DNA of 47,936 nucleotides from CALDSL01 sp039810245 (GCA_039810245.1 JBDHWQ010000026.1:1-47936); one strand, 5' to 3'; shown: positions 1-8,826, counted from the first letter of the stretch. Made by a program: numbers and translations. Notes: generated from the letters alone by a model not told the origin.

Positions 1-1
1 T

Positions 2-415
2 TTTGGCGTCATTCTTACCCCCGCCGGCCTTGATATGGAAAAACGTCTGCTAAACTTATACGATCAATTGACCAGTCTGATCCTTCTCCACCGTCCGGAT
101 ACCGGCGCGGTGGAGAAGCTTTTTTTCAGCCGCAATGTCACCACGGCCATCTCGGTGGGGCAGGCGCGGGGGGTGATCTTGCTGACCCTGGCGCAGAGCA
201 GCCTGCCGGTTGGTGAGTACACTCCCATGCAGGTCAAGCAGTCGGTAGTGGGGTATGGCGGCGCGGATAAGCACCAGGTGCAGGAAATGGTACGCGTGCT
301 GCTCGACCTGCCCGATATCCCCCGCCCGGATGACGCTGCCGATGCCCTGGCGATCGCCATATGCCACCTGCACAGCAGCCGCATCCACGATTTGCAGACC
401 AATGGTGGAGCCTGA
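2..415 (+). CDS. ruvC: Holliday junction endonuclease RuvC, 5'-truncated by window edge
   Basis: RuvC resolves Holliday junctions made during recombination and repair, working with the RuvAB branch-migration motor. The frame is open from base 2, so the gene starts outside the window; 137 residues are visible. The segment GVILTPAGLDMEKRL matches the family, E in AVEKLFF fits the second catalytic acid, and DDAADALAIAICH holds the last acidic pair. Only about 28 N-terminal residues with the first catalytic Asp are missing, judged from the position of that Glu in E. coli RuvC. A methyltransferase gene follows after 3 bases and ruvA after that, so this is a ruvC-x-ruvA operon. ruvB is not seen downstream. 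Confidence 0.93.
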   Translation, partial: FGVILTPAGLDMEKRLLNLYDQLTSLILLHRPDTGAVEKLFFSRNVTTAISVGQARGVILLTLAQSSLPVGEYTPMQVKQSVVGYGGADKHQVQEMVRVLLDLPDIPRPDDAADALAIAICHLHSSRIHDLQTNGGA

Positions 416-418
416 GCT

Positions 419-1237
419 ATGAGCCTGGTCACCAGCAGCGCCAACCCGCGCGTCAAAGCCATCCGCAAGCTGCGCGAGCGCAAAGAGCGCCATGCCAGCG
501 GACTGTTTTACGTTGAAGGCCTGCGTATTGTGGCCGAAGCCGCCCAGCAGGGCGCGGCGCTGGATAGGCTCATCGTCGCCCCGGAGCTGCTCGATAGCCC
601 GTTCGCGCGCGAGCTGGTGGCCGACCTGACGGGGCGCGGCGTGCCGCTGCTCGAAGTCAGCGTTGCGGTGTTCGAGAGTTTTTCGCTCAAAGATGGCCCC
701 GCTGGGTTGGCCGCCGTGGTTCGACAGCAGTGGGCCAGCCTGGAAAGTGTGCGTCCTGATCCGGTACGCACCTGGGTCGCGCTCGATTCGGTCGCCGATC
801 CGGGCAACCTGGGCACCATTCTGCGTACGCATGACGCCGTGGGCGGCCGCGGCGTGATCCTGCTCGACCATACCACCGACCCATATGATCCCACATCGAT
901 CCGCGCCAGCATGGGGGCGGTGTTTACCCAATCGCTTGTGCGCGCCACGTTTGACCAGTTTGCTGCCTGGGTGCGCGCTCACGATGTGGCCCTGGTCGGC
1001 ACGTCGGATAAAGCCCGGGCGGATTATGCCTACTACGAATATCCGTCCAATCTGATTTTGCTGATGGGAAGCGAACGCCAGGGTCTGCCCGAGACGCACC
1101 TGCGCCTGTGTGATGAAGTCGTTGCCATCCCCATGCTCGGACGCAGCGATTCGCTCAACTTGGCTGTCGCAACCGGGGTGGTGCTGTATGAAATTCATAA
1201 CCAGCGGCGCGGCATTCACCGCCGCAAAGAGGGGTAG
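419..1237 (+). CDS. TrmH/SpoU-family RNA 2'-O-ribose methyltransferase
   Basis: A 272-residue protein of the SPOUT superfamily, expected to move a methyl group from S-adenosylmethionine to a ribose 2'-OH in rRNA or tRNA. The N-terminal 90 residues look like the substrate-binding domain (ANPRVKAIRKLRERKERH, then GLFYVEGLRIV). The three SpoU motifs follow in order: DSVADPGNLGTILRT, LLMGSERQGL, and IPMLGRSDSLNLAVATGVVL, which form the knotted cofactor site. It sits 3 bases after ruvC and 2 bases before ruvA, so it is probably co-transcribed with them. The exact target nucleotide cannot be told from sequence; RlmB-like or TsnR-like activity are both possible. Confidence 0.92.
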   Translation: MSLVTSSANPRVKAIRKLRERKERHASGLFYVEGLRIVAEAAQQGAALDRLIVAPELLDSPFARELVADLTGRGVPLLEVSVAVFESFSLKDGPAGLAAVVRQQWASLESVRPDPVRTWVALDSVADPGNLGTILRTHDAVGGRGVILLDHTTDPYDPTSIRASMGAVFTQSLVRATFDQFAAWVRAHDVALVGTSDKARADYAYYEYPSNLILLMGSERQGLPETHLRLCDEVVAIPMLGRSDSLNLAVATGVVLYEIHNQRRGIHRRKEG

Positions 1238-1239
1238 AC

Positions 1240-1827
1240 ATGATCGCATCTCTGACCGGTGAGGTTATCGCGCAGACAAATGACAGCCTGGTGATCCAGG
1301 TGGGCGGGGTGGGGCTGCTGGTACACGTGCCGTCCACGCTGTTGGCTCAGACGCGCGTTGGCGCGCATATCATTGTGTATACACACCTCGTCGTGCGACA
1401 GGATGCGCTCTCGCTCTACGGCTTTGAGCGCGAAGATGAGCGCTCTTTCTTCACCTTACTGTTGGGCGTGGATGGCGTCGGCCCGCGCATTGCCCTGGCC
1501 ATCCTCTCCACCCTCTCGGTGGATACCATTCGCCGCTCCGTGCTTGCTGAACAGGCGGATATCTTCAGCCGTGTGCCCGGGGTGGGGAAGCGCACCGCGC
1601 AGAAGATCTTGCTGCACCTGCAGGGGCGCGTAGGCGCCGCGGCCGAATACGCCGGCCTGGCCGCTGTCACCAGCCTGCTGGATACCGACACCGAAGTGCT
1701 GGACGCGCTCACCGCGCTGGGTTACAGCATCGTCGAAGCTCAGTCTGCGCTGCAATCCATCCCGCGTGACGCCCCCAAGGATATCGAATCGCGCCTGCGA
1801 ATCGCATTGCAGTATTTTTCCTCGTGA
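1240..1827 (+). CDS. ruvA: Holliday junction DNA helicase subunit RuvA
   Basis: RuvA binds the four-way junction as a tetramer and loads the RuvB motor. The 195-residue protein has the usual three-domain layout: an N-terminal OB fold (MIASLTGEVIAQTNDSLVIQ), helix-hairpin-helix motifs (LLGVDGVGPRIALAIL and FSRVPGVGKRTAQKILL), and a C-terminal RuvB-binding domain (VLDALTALGYSIVEAQSAL). Length is normal. ATG lies 2 bases after the methyltransferase stop. It appears to close the operon, since a two-part hairpin follows and the next gene is on the other strand. Confidence 0.96.
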   Translation: MIASLTGEVIAQTNDSLVIQVGGVGLLVHVPSTLLAQTRVGAHIIVYTHLVVRQDALSLYGFEREDERSFFTLLLGVDGVGPRIALAILSTLSVDTIRRSVLAEQADIFSRVPGVGKRTAQKILLHLQGRVGAAAEYAGLAAVTSLLDTDTEVLDALTALGYSIVEAQSALQSIPRDAPKDIESRLRIALQYFSS

Positions 1828-1846
1828 AGCGGTATTAGGTCTTAAA

Positions 1847-1887
1847 AATTTGTCATCAAGGCTTTTGAAAGCCACGTAGGACAAATT
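1847..1887. terminator. Two-part hairpin between convergent ruvA and DUF4256 gene
   Basis: AATTTGTC (1847-1854) pairs with GACAAATT (1880-1887), and inside it GGCTTT (1860-1865) pairs with AAAGCC (1868-1873). It lies between two convergent genes and has A/T-rich flanks on both sides, so it could end transcription from either strand. The inner loop is very tight, so function is inferred. Confidence 0.5.
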
Positions 1888-1916
1888 ATTCAGAGATCGC
1901 CACCACTCTGTTAAAA

Positions 1917-2531
1917 CTAAACCCTCCGCGAGCCTCGGAATCCTCTGGCGGCATAGAAGGAGGGCGCACTGTTATGGAACACAAAGACATGCCCATAGCG
2001 ACGATCGCAAAACAGGGCGCCGCCACGCTTTCGAATATCAGGGGGTGTCTGTATCCAACTCTCCGTTTTCGCATCAAATTCGCCAAGCTTCTGCAACGCA
2101 CGATACTGGTCTTCATTCAATAGCTCGATCCCCATCGCGGCAGCAAGGTCGACAGCGTTACCCGCCGGGTGAACCCCTTTCCTTTCCCGTTCTTTCTGAC
2201 CCTCTCTGTCATAGCAGATACTTCTACGACCTTTTGGGCTTTCCGCTGAACAATCATAAAAAATGTATTCGCCCGTATCCTGGTCATAACCAACCACATC
2301 CGGTTCACCGCCTGTGGTTTCCATGGCATAAAGGGATGCCAGTTTTTCAGGATGCGCTTCCAGTTTTTCCTGTATTTTTGACCAGGAAAGGCCTTCGTGG
2401 CGTTGCATGTTTTTCTCAAAACGAACTTGCAATACTTTGAGCAGTTCTTCGCCTTGTTGTGGTGACAATTCCACACGAATTTCAATTTTTGGAATCGGTT
2501 GCCCACTGCCTTTGGATGATTGGATTGCCAA
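1917..2531 (-). CDS. DUF4256 family protein
   Basis: A 204-residue protein of unknown function. The hallmark family stretch is present: RHEGLSWSKIQEKLEAHPEK, TGGEPDVVGYDQDTGEYIFY, CSAESPKGRRSICYDREGQ, GIELLNEDQY and a C-terminal FCDRRYGHVFVFHN. The start is set as TTG at 2531 because GAAAGGAGT lies six bases upstream and because a good promoter (2599-2627) lies inside the longer open frame that could begin at 2696. The resulting length fits the family. The leader and flanks are more A/T-rich than the neighbouring genes, and the gene interrupts an otherwise housekeeping stretch on the opposite strand, so transfer is plausible. I know no biochemical role. Confidence 0.85.
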   Translation of the reverse strand: MAIQSSKGSGQPIPKIEIRVELSPQQGEELLKVLQVRFEKNMQRHEGLSWSKIQEKLEAHPEKLASLYAMETTGGEPDVVGYDQDTGEYIFYDCSAESPKGRRSICYDREGQKERERKGVHPAGNAVDLAAAMGIELLNEDQYRALQKLGEFDAKTESWIQTPPDIRKRGGALFCDRRYGHVFVFHNSAPSFYAARGFRGSRRV

Positions 2532-2598
2532 TTTTTGACTCCTTTCTCCATTGATCGTCCATGAATGTGAGAAAACGTAAATCTTGGACCCAACCAAC

Positions 2599-2627
2599 AT
2601 TATATAGACACACCGGTGGGCAATCAA
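2599..2627 (-). promoter_or_regulatory. Sigma70-type promoter for the DUF4256 gene
   Basis: On the - strand TTGATT (2622-2627) is separated by exactly 17 bases from TATAAT (2599-2604). The expected RNA start near 2592 leaves a leader of about 60 bases before the TTG codon at 2531. This supports the downstream start. Confidence 0.7.
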
Positions 2628-2720
2628 CTGTGCAAACCTTCTGCGGCCGGATGGGGTTATATACACCGATAGAATGGTTGGGTTGATTTCATCCATGCAG
2701 AATGGTTACGAGGTAGAAAA

Positions 2721-4259
2721 ATGAGATCCTTGCGAGAGGTCAGGCTCATCCAGGGGGGCATGGGCGTTTATGTGTCAAACTGGCGGCTGGCGAGAGCCGT
2801 TGCGATGGAACAGCCTGGTATCACCGCCGGGACGGTCTCCGGCACCGGGTTGGATGTCGTTTATGTGCGGCTGCTGCAGCTCGGCGATCCGGGCGGGCAT
2901 GTTCGCCGCGCCCTGGCTGCCTTCGATGCCCAATTTGGCGCCGGGATTGGTCAGAAGATGATTGATAAGTACTACATCGAGGGTGGCAAGGCGCCGGAAG
3001 CGCGCTTTAAGTACGCCCCATTGCAGACTGTCCGCGCCCCCAACGGCAGCGATGTGATGCCGAGGCCAGGAACAGAGCCGGTTGTACTCACGGCTGATCC
3101 GGAGATCATCGAAATCCTGATCGCCACAGCCTATGCTGAAGTCTGGCTGGCAAAAGAAGGCCACGCGGGAAACATCTTTATCAATTTCTTGAAAAAGGTA
3201 GAACTGCCACTCATCTACGCCATGTATGGGGCCATGCTGGCAGGGGTGGACGCTGTGGTCGTCGGGGCGGGCAACCCGGAAGGCTTGCCCGCGGTGTGCA
3301 ACAAACTGGTGCATCACGAGACGGTCAACATCGACCTGTCGGTGCTTTACCGCGAGCCGGGCGAGAGCTTTACGGTTCTGTTTGATCCAAAGGCAATCGC
3401 GGGTGGCCGGCTGGCGCAAAAACCGCTGGCGCGCCCGGCTTTCCTGGCGATTGTGTCATTAGAAAGCCTGGTGCAAGGCCTGGCACAGAGCCATACACAG
3501 CCACCGGACGGTTTCATCATCGAGCATCACACCGCGGGTGGGCATAATGCCGGGCCGCAGGGTCCATTGATCAAAGACAGCCTTGGCCAGCCCGTTTATG
3601 GCCCGCTGGACGAGCCGGACCTGGCCGCCATCCGCACGGTCGGGCTACCGTTCTGGCTGGCGGGCGGCTATGGCAGCCGCGAGGGCTTGCAGCGCGCGCT
3701 GAACTCAGGCGCCGCAGGCGTGCAGGTGGGTTCTATTTTCTCCCTGGCAGAAGAGTCGGGCATGAAGCATACCTACCGCACGGCCATCCTTGAGGCGCTG
3801 CGGCGGGGAGCCAGCGACGAAGATCTGGTTCGCACCACGCTGTTCTCCCCAACGGGCTACCCTTTCAAAGTGGTGCAGATCGCCGGCACCGTGGCAGAAG
3901 AAGACGTGTACAACAATCGCCGCCGCTTATGCGACCTGGGCTTCCTCCAGCAGCGCGGCCTGACCCAACCGGACGCTGACGGCACGCGCCGCCTTTTCCA
4001 ACGCTGTGTGGCTGCACCCGTAGAAGACTTTGTCAAAAAGCGCGGCTTGCAGCGAAATACCGAGGATCGGCGCTGTCTGTGTAATGGTTTGCTTTCGTGC
4101 GTCGGGCTGGGCCAGATTGTGCGCCAGAACGGAGATATGGTGGAAGAACCGGCGATTGTCACCCTGGGCAACCACCTGGACGGCATCCGGCGTCTTTCGC
4201 GCAATGGGCAGACTCGCTACTGGGCTCGTGATGCGGTTGCCGATATCCTGATGCCTTAA
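2721..4259 (+). CDS. Nitronate monooxygenase-like FMN enzyme (2-nitropropane dioxygenase family)
   Basis: A 512-residue TIM-barrel flavoprotein of the COG2070 type. The N-terminus LIQGGMGVYVSNWRLARAV and GTVSGTGLDVV is the usual barrel start of this family; EHHTAGGHNAGPQG holds the candidate catalytic His and Gly-rich loop; FWLAGGYGSREGLQRALNSG and AAGVQVGSIFSLAEESG form the FMN phosphate site. The protein is longer than short nitronate monooxygenases (about 330) and belongs to a roughly 470-510-residue subgroup with extra barrel insertions and a Cys-containing tail (RRCLCNGLLSC). Substrate is not predictable; related proteins act as nitronate monooxygenases, enoyl reductases or PfaD-like reductases. 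It appears monocistronic, divergent from the DUF4256 gene. Confidence 0.82.
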   Translation: MRSLREVRLIQGGMGVYVSNWRLARAVAMEQPGITAGTVSGTGLDVVYVRLLQLGDPGGHVRRALAAFDAQFGAGIGQKMIDKYYIEGGKAPEARFKYAPLQTVRAPNGSDVMPRPGTEPVVLTADPEIIEILIATAYAEVWLAKEGHAGNIFINFLKKVELPLIYAMYGAMLAGVDAVVVGAGNPEGLPAVCNKLVHHETVNIDLSVLYREPGESFTVLFDPKAIAGGRLAQKPLARPAFLAIVSLESLVQGLAQSHTQPPDGFIIEHHTAGGHNAGPQGPLIKDSLGQPVYGPLDEPDLAAIRTVGLPFWLAGGYGSREGLQRALNSGAAGVQVGSIFSLAEESGMKHTYRTAILEALRRGASDEDLVRTTLFSPTGYPFKVVQIAGTVAEEDVYNNRRRLCDLGFLQQRGLTQPDADGTRRLFQRCVAAPVEDFVKKRGLQRNTEDRRCLCNGLLSCVGLGQIVRQNGDMVEEPAIVTLGNHLDGIRRLSRNGQTRYWARDAVADILMP

Positions 4260-4282
4260 ATCGTCCTGCCGGCCGCAATACA

Positions 4283-4530
4283 ATGAGGGCGCTCCCTGCC
4301 GCACAGCTTGCCGGCCCGCGGGACATGGCCAGCCTGGGCGCGCCGTGGCTCGGCGCGCTGGATGAACCCGAGCGCCTGCTGGCAGAATTAGGCTGGCAGC
4401 CGGCGCTGCCCGCGCCTGGCGCTCCGGATGCCAATTTTGGCCGCTGGATGTTGCCGGTGCTGCTCGCGCGCCTGCCCGATATGCCCACACCTGGCACGTG
4501 ACCGCTGTCAAGTGCCCGGCAGTACCATAA
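4283..4530 (+). pseudogene. C-terminal remnant of a leucine-carboxyl-methyltransferase-like SAM methyltransferase
   Basis: The frame from 4283 reads PERLLAELGWQPALPA and ANFGRWMLPVLLARLPDMP, which resembles the end of the TIGR00027-type SAM-dependent methyltransferases. It stops at 4501, but the next frame continues with TWHVTAVKCPAVP to a TAA at 4530, matching the usual family ending in a short F/H-V-T-A strand. So the N-terminal two thirds are missing and a frameshift lies near 4490. I infer a decayed gene, with moderate certainty because the fragment is short. Confidence 0.55.
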
Positions 4531-4774
4531 ACTTTCATATATACATCAAACTGGACAAGTGAATTGCTTTCATGTATGATTCCAGTACCAGATGGGTGAT
4601 TGGCTCTTTCCCTGGTTTTATAATCCGTGTGCCGGCGGGGGTTTTGCCGGGTGATTGTGGCGCGAGCAGGAAAGACCATTCCGTCATGTATGAAAAATAT
4701 TTCTCGGGCGGTACGACCGCCGGTTTCATTTGTTTCATCAGTTGGATAACACACTTGAACAGCTTGGAGGCTCA
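4531..4774 (+). promoter_or_regulatory. Leader region of the F1 ATPase operon
   Basis: This 244-base stretch holds no gene. It has a TATAAT box at 4619-4624 without a good -35 element at 17 bases (a TTGGCT at 4600 is too close). A 6-bp hairpin GGCGGT-ACG-ACCGCC occupies 4707-4721. The decamer TCATGTATGA occurs twice, at 4570-4579 and 4684-4693. A strong ribosome site GGAGG at about 4764-4768 fixes the atpA start at 4775. Confidence 0.4.
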
Positions 4775-6442
4775 ATGACCGATCTGATCCAAAAAATCAC
4801 TTCCGATCTTCAGGGCAAAATCGATTCCTACCAGCCCCAGGTGGAAATCCGCACCGTTGGCAAGGTAGTCGAATCGGGTGATGGTATTGCCCAGGCGGAA
4901 GGGTTGGCCGGGGTGCGCTCGCAGGAGCTGGTGCAATTTGAAAATGGCGTGATGGGCATCGCCTTCAACCTGGAACGCGACCGGGTGGGTATTATTATTC
5001 TGGGCGAATATTCCGAGCTGGTTGAAGGTACGCGCGTCTACAGTACCGGTCGCATTGCTTCCGTGCCGGTGGGCAAGGGACTCATCGGTCGCGTGGTAAA
5101 CGCTATTGGTGAACCGATTGACGGCAAAGGCCCTATTCAATCCACCGGCTTCCGGCCGATCGAGCGCATCGCCCCAGGCGTGGTCGAGCGCTCGGACGTG
5201 GATACCCCGGTCCAGACCGGCATAAAAGCCATTGACGCCATGATCCCCATCGGCCGCGGCCAGCGCGAGTTGATTATTGGCGATCGCCAGACTGGCAAGA
5301 GCGCTCTTGCGATCGATACGATCATCAACCAGACCGGCAAAGACCTGATTTGTATCTATGTAGCTATCGGCCAGAAGAAGTCCGCGGTGGCGCGCACCAT
5401 CGGCCTGCTCGAGCGCCACGGCGCGATGAGCCATACCGTGGTGGTGATGGCCGCCGCCGATGAGCCCGCCGCGCTGCAGTACATGGCCCCCTACGCCGGC
5501 TGCGCCATCGGCGAAGAATTTATGGAGACCGGCCAGGATGCCCTGGTAGTCTACGACGACCTCTCCAAGCACGCCTGGGCATACCGCCAGGTGTCGCTGC
5601 TCATGCGTCGCCCGCCGGGCCGCGAGGCCTACCCTGGCGACGTGTTTTACCTGCACTCGCGCCTGCTTGAGCGCGCCGCGCGCCTGGCCGACCAATTTGT
5701 GATCGTTCCCACAAGCTTTGATGGTGAGCTTGCCACTCGCGATGATGGGTTGAACGGGAAAGTATATGGCGGCCCGCGTTCGCGCCATGATGCCGATGAA
5801 GCTTTGAAGGCCATGAGCGATGCCGCCAATTATCGCGTAGTCAAAGTCGCCGGCACCGGCGGCTCGCTGACCGCGCTGCCGATCATCGAGACCCTGCTGG
5901 GCGATGTTTCCGCCTACATTCCCACCAACGTAATTTCGATCACTGATGGCCAGATTTATCTCGAATCCAACCTGTTCAACGCCGGTATCCGCCCGGCCAT
6001 CAACGTGGGTATCTCAGTGTCGCGCGTGGGCGGATCGGCGCAAACCAAGGCCATGCGCCAGGTGGCGGCCCGCCTGCGCCTGGATATGGCCGCCTTCCGC
6101 GAGTTGGCTGCCTTCGCCCAATTTGGCTCGGATCTGGATAAATCCACCCAGCAGCAGCTCAACCGCGGCCAGCGCCTGCAGGAAATCCTCAAGCAGCCGC
6201 AGTACCAGCCGCTATCCCTGGCCGATGAAGTTATGATCCTGTTCGCCGGCGGCAACGGCTATGCGGATAAGATCCCGGTGGATGATGTGCGCGCCTGGGA
6301 GCCTGAGCTGCTCCACTACCTGGAGCGCAACCATCCTGAGATCGGGCGCGATATTACCGCCCGCAGGATGATCACACCCGAAAATGAAACCCGCCTGCGC
6401 GATGCCATCCAGGCTTTTAATTCCACCTGGACCGGCGCGTAA
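4775..6442 (+). CDS. atpA: F1Fo ATP synthase subunit alpha
   Basis: Non-catalytic nucleotide-binding subunit of the F1 head. The start at 4775 is chosen over an upstream in-frame ATG (4730) because it follows GGAGG and begins MTDLIQKITSDL as the family does. It gives 555 residues, about 45-50 more than usual. Walker A is GDRQTGKSA (169-177); the arginine finger lies in SVSRVGGSAQTKAMRQV (415-430). The excess is an insertion of about 50 residues at roughly 307-360, between LERAARLAD and GGSLTALPIIET, where Bacillus has only a few residues and E. coli about 18. Both flanks are well conserved, so this is not a frame error. First gene of atpAGDC; no atpB, E, F or H precedes it. Confidence 0.97.
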   Translation: MTDLIQKITSDLQGKIDSYQPQVEIRTVGKVVESGDGIAQAEGLAGVRSQELVQFENGVMGIAFNLERDRVGIIILGEYSELVEGTRVYSTGRIASVPVGKGLIGRVVNAIGEPIDGKGPIQSTGFRPIERIAPGVVERSDVDTPVQTGIKAIDAMIPIGRGQRELIIGDRQTGKSALAIDTIINQTGKDLICIYVAIGQKKSAVARTIGLLERHGAMSHTVVVMAAADEPAALQYMAPYAGCAIGEEFMETGQDALVVYDDLSKHAWAYRQVSLLMRRPPGREAYPGDVFYLHSRLLERAARLADQFVIVPTSFDGELATRDDGLNGKVYGGPRSRHDADEALKAMSDAANYRVVKVAGTGGSLTALPIIETLLGDVSAYIPTNVISITDGQIYLESNLFNAGIRPAINVGISVSRVGGSAQTKAMRQVAARLRLDMAAFRELAAFAQFGSDLDKSTQQQLNRGQRLQEILKQPQYQPLSLADEVMILFAGGNGYADKIPVDDVRAWEPELLHYLERNHPEIGRDITARRMITPENETRLRDAIQAFNSTWTGA

Positions 6443-6466
6443 CCGCCGGCAATAGGAATTCTGCCC

Positions 6467-7387
6467 ATGCCATCTGCCCGAGAGATGCGGCTGCGTATCC
6501 GCAGCGTGAAGAATATCTCGCAGCTTACCAGCGCACTGCAAACCGTCAGCGCCAGCTACGTGCGCCGCGCAGTGCGCGCGGCCACAGCCACCCGGCCCTA
6601 TACCGAAAAGGCGTGGAAGGTGCTGGTACACCTGGCGCGCCAGCCGGGGGCCAATATCCTGCACCCGCTGCTTACCGAGCGCGAAACGGTGCGCAACATC
6701 CTGGTGATCCTCATCACCAGTGACCGCGGGCTGGCTGGCGCGTATAACGTCAATATCGTCCGCCAGGCGCTGGTGCATTTTCGTGATGTTGAAACACCGG
6801 TCAGTTATATTGCCGTGGGCCGTAAAGGACGCGATATGCTCCTGCGCCGCCGGCGCAGCGTCATCGCTGATTTCTCCGATCTGCCTACGCCGCCCAGCTT
6901 CGCGGATACGTCCGCTATTGGACGGCTGGCGGTGGAAGAATTTCAGCGCGGCAATGCTGATCAGGTCTACCTGGCATACACCGATTTCCAAAACATGCTC
7001 CAGCAGACTCCCATCGTGCGCAAGCTGCTGCCGCTCAAGGTGGAGTACGGAGAAACCGCCGGTGAAGATGCCTATAACGTTACCCATCACCGCACCAACG
7101 CGGTGTTTACCTACGAGCCAGACCCGGAAGAGTTGCTGAACCAGATCGTGCCGCGCTTTACCGCGCTGCAGGTGTACCAGGCCATTCTTTCGGCGCAGGC
7201 CAGCGAGCATGCCGCGCGCATGGTAGCCATGCGCAATGCTACGGAAAATGCGAAAGAATTAATCAGCATGCTTGGCATTGAGTACAACAAGGCGCGCCAG
7301 CAGTCCATCACCAGCGAAATGCTGGATATTGCCGGCGGCGCCGAAGCCCTGGCAGCCGTACGCCGCCAAGTTGCTGAACAGGAATAA
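6467..7387 (+). CDS. atpG: F1Fo ATP synthase subunit gamma
   Basis: Central rotor stalk of F1, 306 residues. The N-terminal coiled-coil helix MRLRIRSVKNISQLTSALQTVSAS and the C-terminal helix ATENAKELISMLGIEYNKARQQSITSEMLDI are diagnostic; VILITSDRGLAGAYN is the Rossmann-like core motif. The first helix is less typical than the usual KNTQKITKAMEMVAASK pattern. The gene lies 24 bases after atpA and its TAA overlaps a possible ATG of atpD, although atpD most likely starts further down. Confidence 0.95.
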   Translation: MPSAREMRLRIRSVKNISQLTSALQTVSASYVRRAVRAATATRPYTEKAWKVLVHLARQPGANILHPLLTERETVRNILVILITSDRGLAGAYNVNIVRQALVHFRDVETPVSYIAVGRKGRDMLLRRRRSVIADFSDLPTPPSFADTSAIGRLAVEEFQRGNADQVYLAYTDFQNMLQQTPIVRKLLPLKVEYGETAGEDAYNVTHHRTNAVFTYEPDPEELLNQIVPRFTALQVYQAILSAQASEHAARMVAMRNATENAKELISMLGIEYNKARQQSITSEMLDIAGGAEALAAVRRQVAEQE

Positions 7388-7410
7388 TGGAAAAATTGGG
7401 AGGCCAACAC

Positions 7411-8817
7411 ATGGAAGAAATTACTGGACGCGTTTCGCAAATCCAGAGTGGTGTGGTAGACGTTGAATTCCCCGAGATGGACGCTCCGGAAATCTACGAA
7501 GCCCTCGAAGTCATTCTTCCGGATGCTGACCCGATCCTGCTGGAGGTTCAGCGCAACCTGGGCAATAACCTCACCCGCACGGTATCGATGGCATCCACCG
7601 ATGGCATGTACCGCGGGCTGCCGGTGCGCCGCACGCACCAGCCCATCACCGTGCCGGTCGGCCCCAACACCCTCGGGCGCATTTTCAACGTGCTCGGTCA
7701 GCCGGTAGATGGCCGCGGCCCGGTGCAGAGTGAGGAACGCTATCCCATCCACCGCCCCGCGCCACGCTTTGAAGATCAGATTACCAACGTGGATGTTTTT
7801 GAGACTGGCCTGAAAGTCATTGATCTGATCGCGCCCTTCACCAAGGGTGGGAAAACCGGCATTTTTGGCGGCGCCGGCACCGGCAAGACGGTCATCATCA
7901 TGGAGCTGATCCGCTCCATCGCCACCGTACACAAGGGCAAGTCTGTATTCGCTGGTGTGGGTGAGCGTACTCGCGAGGGCACACAACTCTACCGCGAAAT
8001 GCAGGAATCGGGCGTGATGAAAGATACGGTGATGGTATACGGCCAGATGAACGAGCCTGCCGGCGTGCGCTTGCGCGTGGCGCTGGCTGCCCTGGCCATG
8101 GCCGAGTACTTCCGCGACGAGGGCCAGGACGTGCTGCTCTTCATCGATAACATCTTCCGCTTTACCATGTCTGGCTCCGAGGTTTCGGCGCTGCTCGGGC
8201 GCATGCCATCCGCGGTGGGGTACCAGCCCACCCTCGCTACCGAAATGGGCGAGCTGCAGGAACGCATCACCTCCACCCGCAATGGCTCGATCACCTCAAT
8301 GCAGGCTGTGTACGTGCCCGCCGACGATTATTCCGACCCGGCCCCGGTTGCCACCTTTACCCACCTCGACGCCACCATCGCCCTCGAACGATCTATCGTT
8401 GAGAAAGGCATCTACCCGGCGGTTGATCCACTGGCGTCTACCTCGCGCATCCTCGACCCACAAATCGTGGGCGACGAGCATTACACCACTGCGCGTGATG
8501 TCCAGCGCATTCTCCAGCGCTACAAGGACTTGCAAGACATCATCGCCATCCTCGGCATCGACGAGCTGAGCGAAGACGACAAGCTGATCGTATCGCGCGC
8601 GCGCAAGATTGAGCGCTTCTTCTCGCAGCCCATGTACGTGGCCGAACAGTTCACCGGCATCCCCGGCAGCTACGTTCCGCTGCGCGAGACGGTGCGCGGT
8701 TTCCGCGAGATCCTCGACGGCAATCACGACGATCTGCCCGAGCAGGCCTTCCTCATGGTCGGAACGATTGACGATGCGGTGGAAAAGGCCAAACAGTTGA
8801 TGCAGGTCAACGCTTAA
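7411..8817 (+). CDS. atpD: F1Fo ATP synthase subunit beta
   Basis: Catalytic subunit of F1, 468 residues. The start at 7411 follows GGGAGG at about 7398 and removes eight non-family residues that the ATG at 7387 would add. Walker A is GGAGTGKTV; GERTREGTQLYREM holds the catalytic Glu region; LLFIDNIFRFTMSGSEVSALLGRMPSAVGYQPTL is the Walker B stretch, seen here as LLFIDNIFRF followed by the DELSEED-like ELSEDD loop near residue 390. All key residues are present, so the enzyme should be active. Followed by atpC after 9 bases. Confidence 0.98.
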   Translation: MEEITGRVSQIQSGVVDVEFPEMDAPEIYEALEVILPDADPILLEVQRNLGNNLTRTVSMASTDGMYRGLPVRRTHQPITVPVGPNTLGRIFNVLGQPVDGRGPVQSEERYPIHRPAPRFEDQITNVDVFETGLKVIDLIAPFTKGGKTGIFGGAGTGKTVIIMELIRSIATVHKGKSVFAGVGERTREGTQLYREMQESGVMKDTVMVYGQMNEPAGVRLRVALAALAMAEYFRDEGQDVLLFIDNIFRFTMSGSEVSALLGRMPSAVGYQPTLATEMGELQERITSTRNGSITSMQAVYVPADDYSDPAPVATFTHLDATIALERSIVEKGIYPAVDPLASTSRILDPQIVGDEHYTTARDVQRILQRYKDLQDIIAILGIDELSEDDKLIVSRARKIERFFSQPMYVAEQFTGIPGSYVPLRETVRGFREILDGNHDDLPEQAFLMVGTIDDAVEKAKQLMQVNA

Positions 8818-8826
8818 GGAGCGGCC

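Noticed and set aside
56..1249. 397-codon - strand frame opposite ruvC and the methyltransferase
   Set aside because: Antisense of well-matched genes; no protein-like motif.
4572..4778. 68-codon frame just before atpA
   Set aside because: It overlaps the atpA ribosome site in another frame, and shows no family features.
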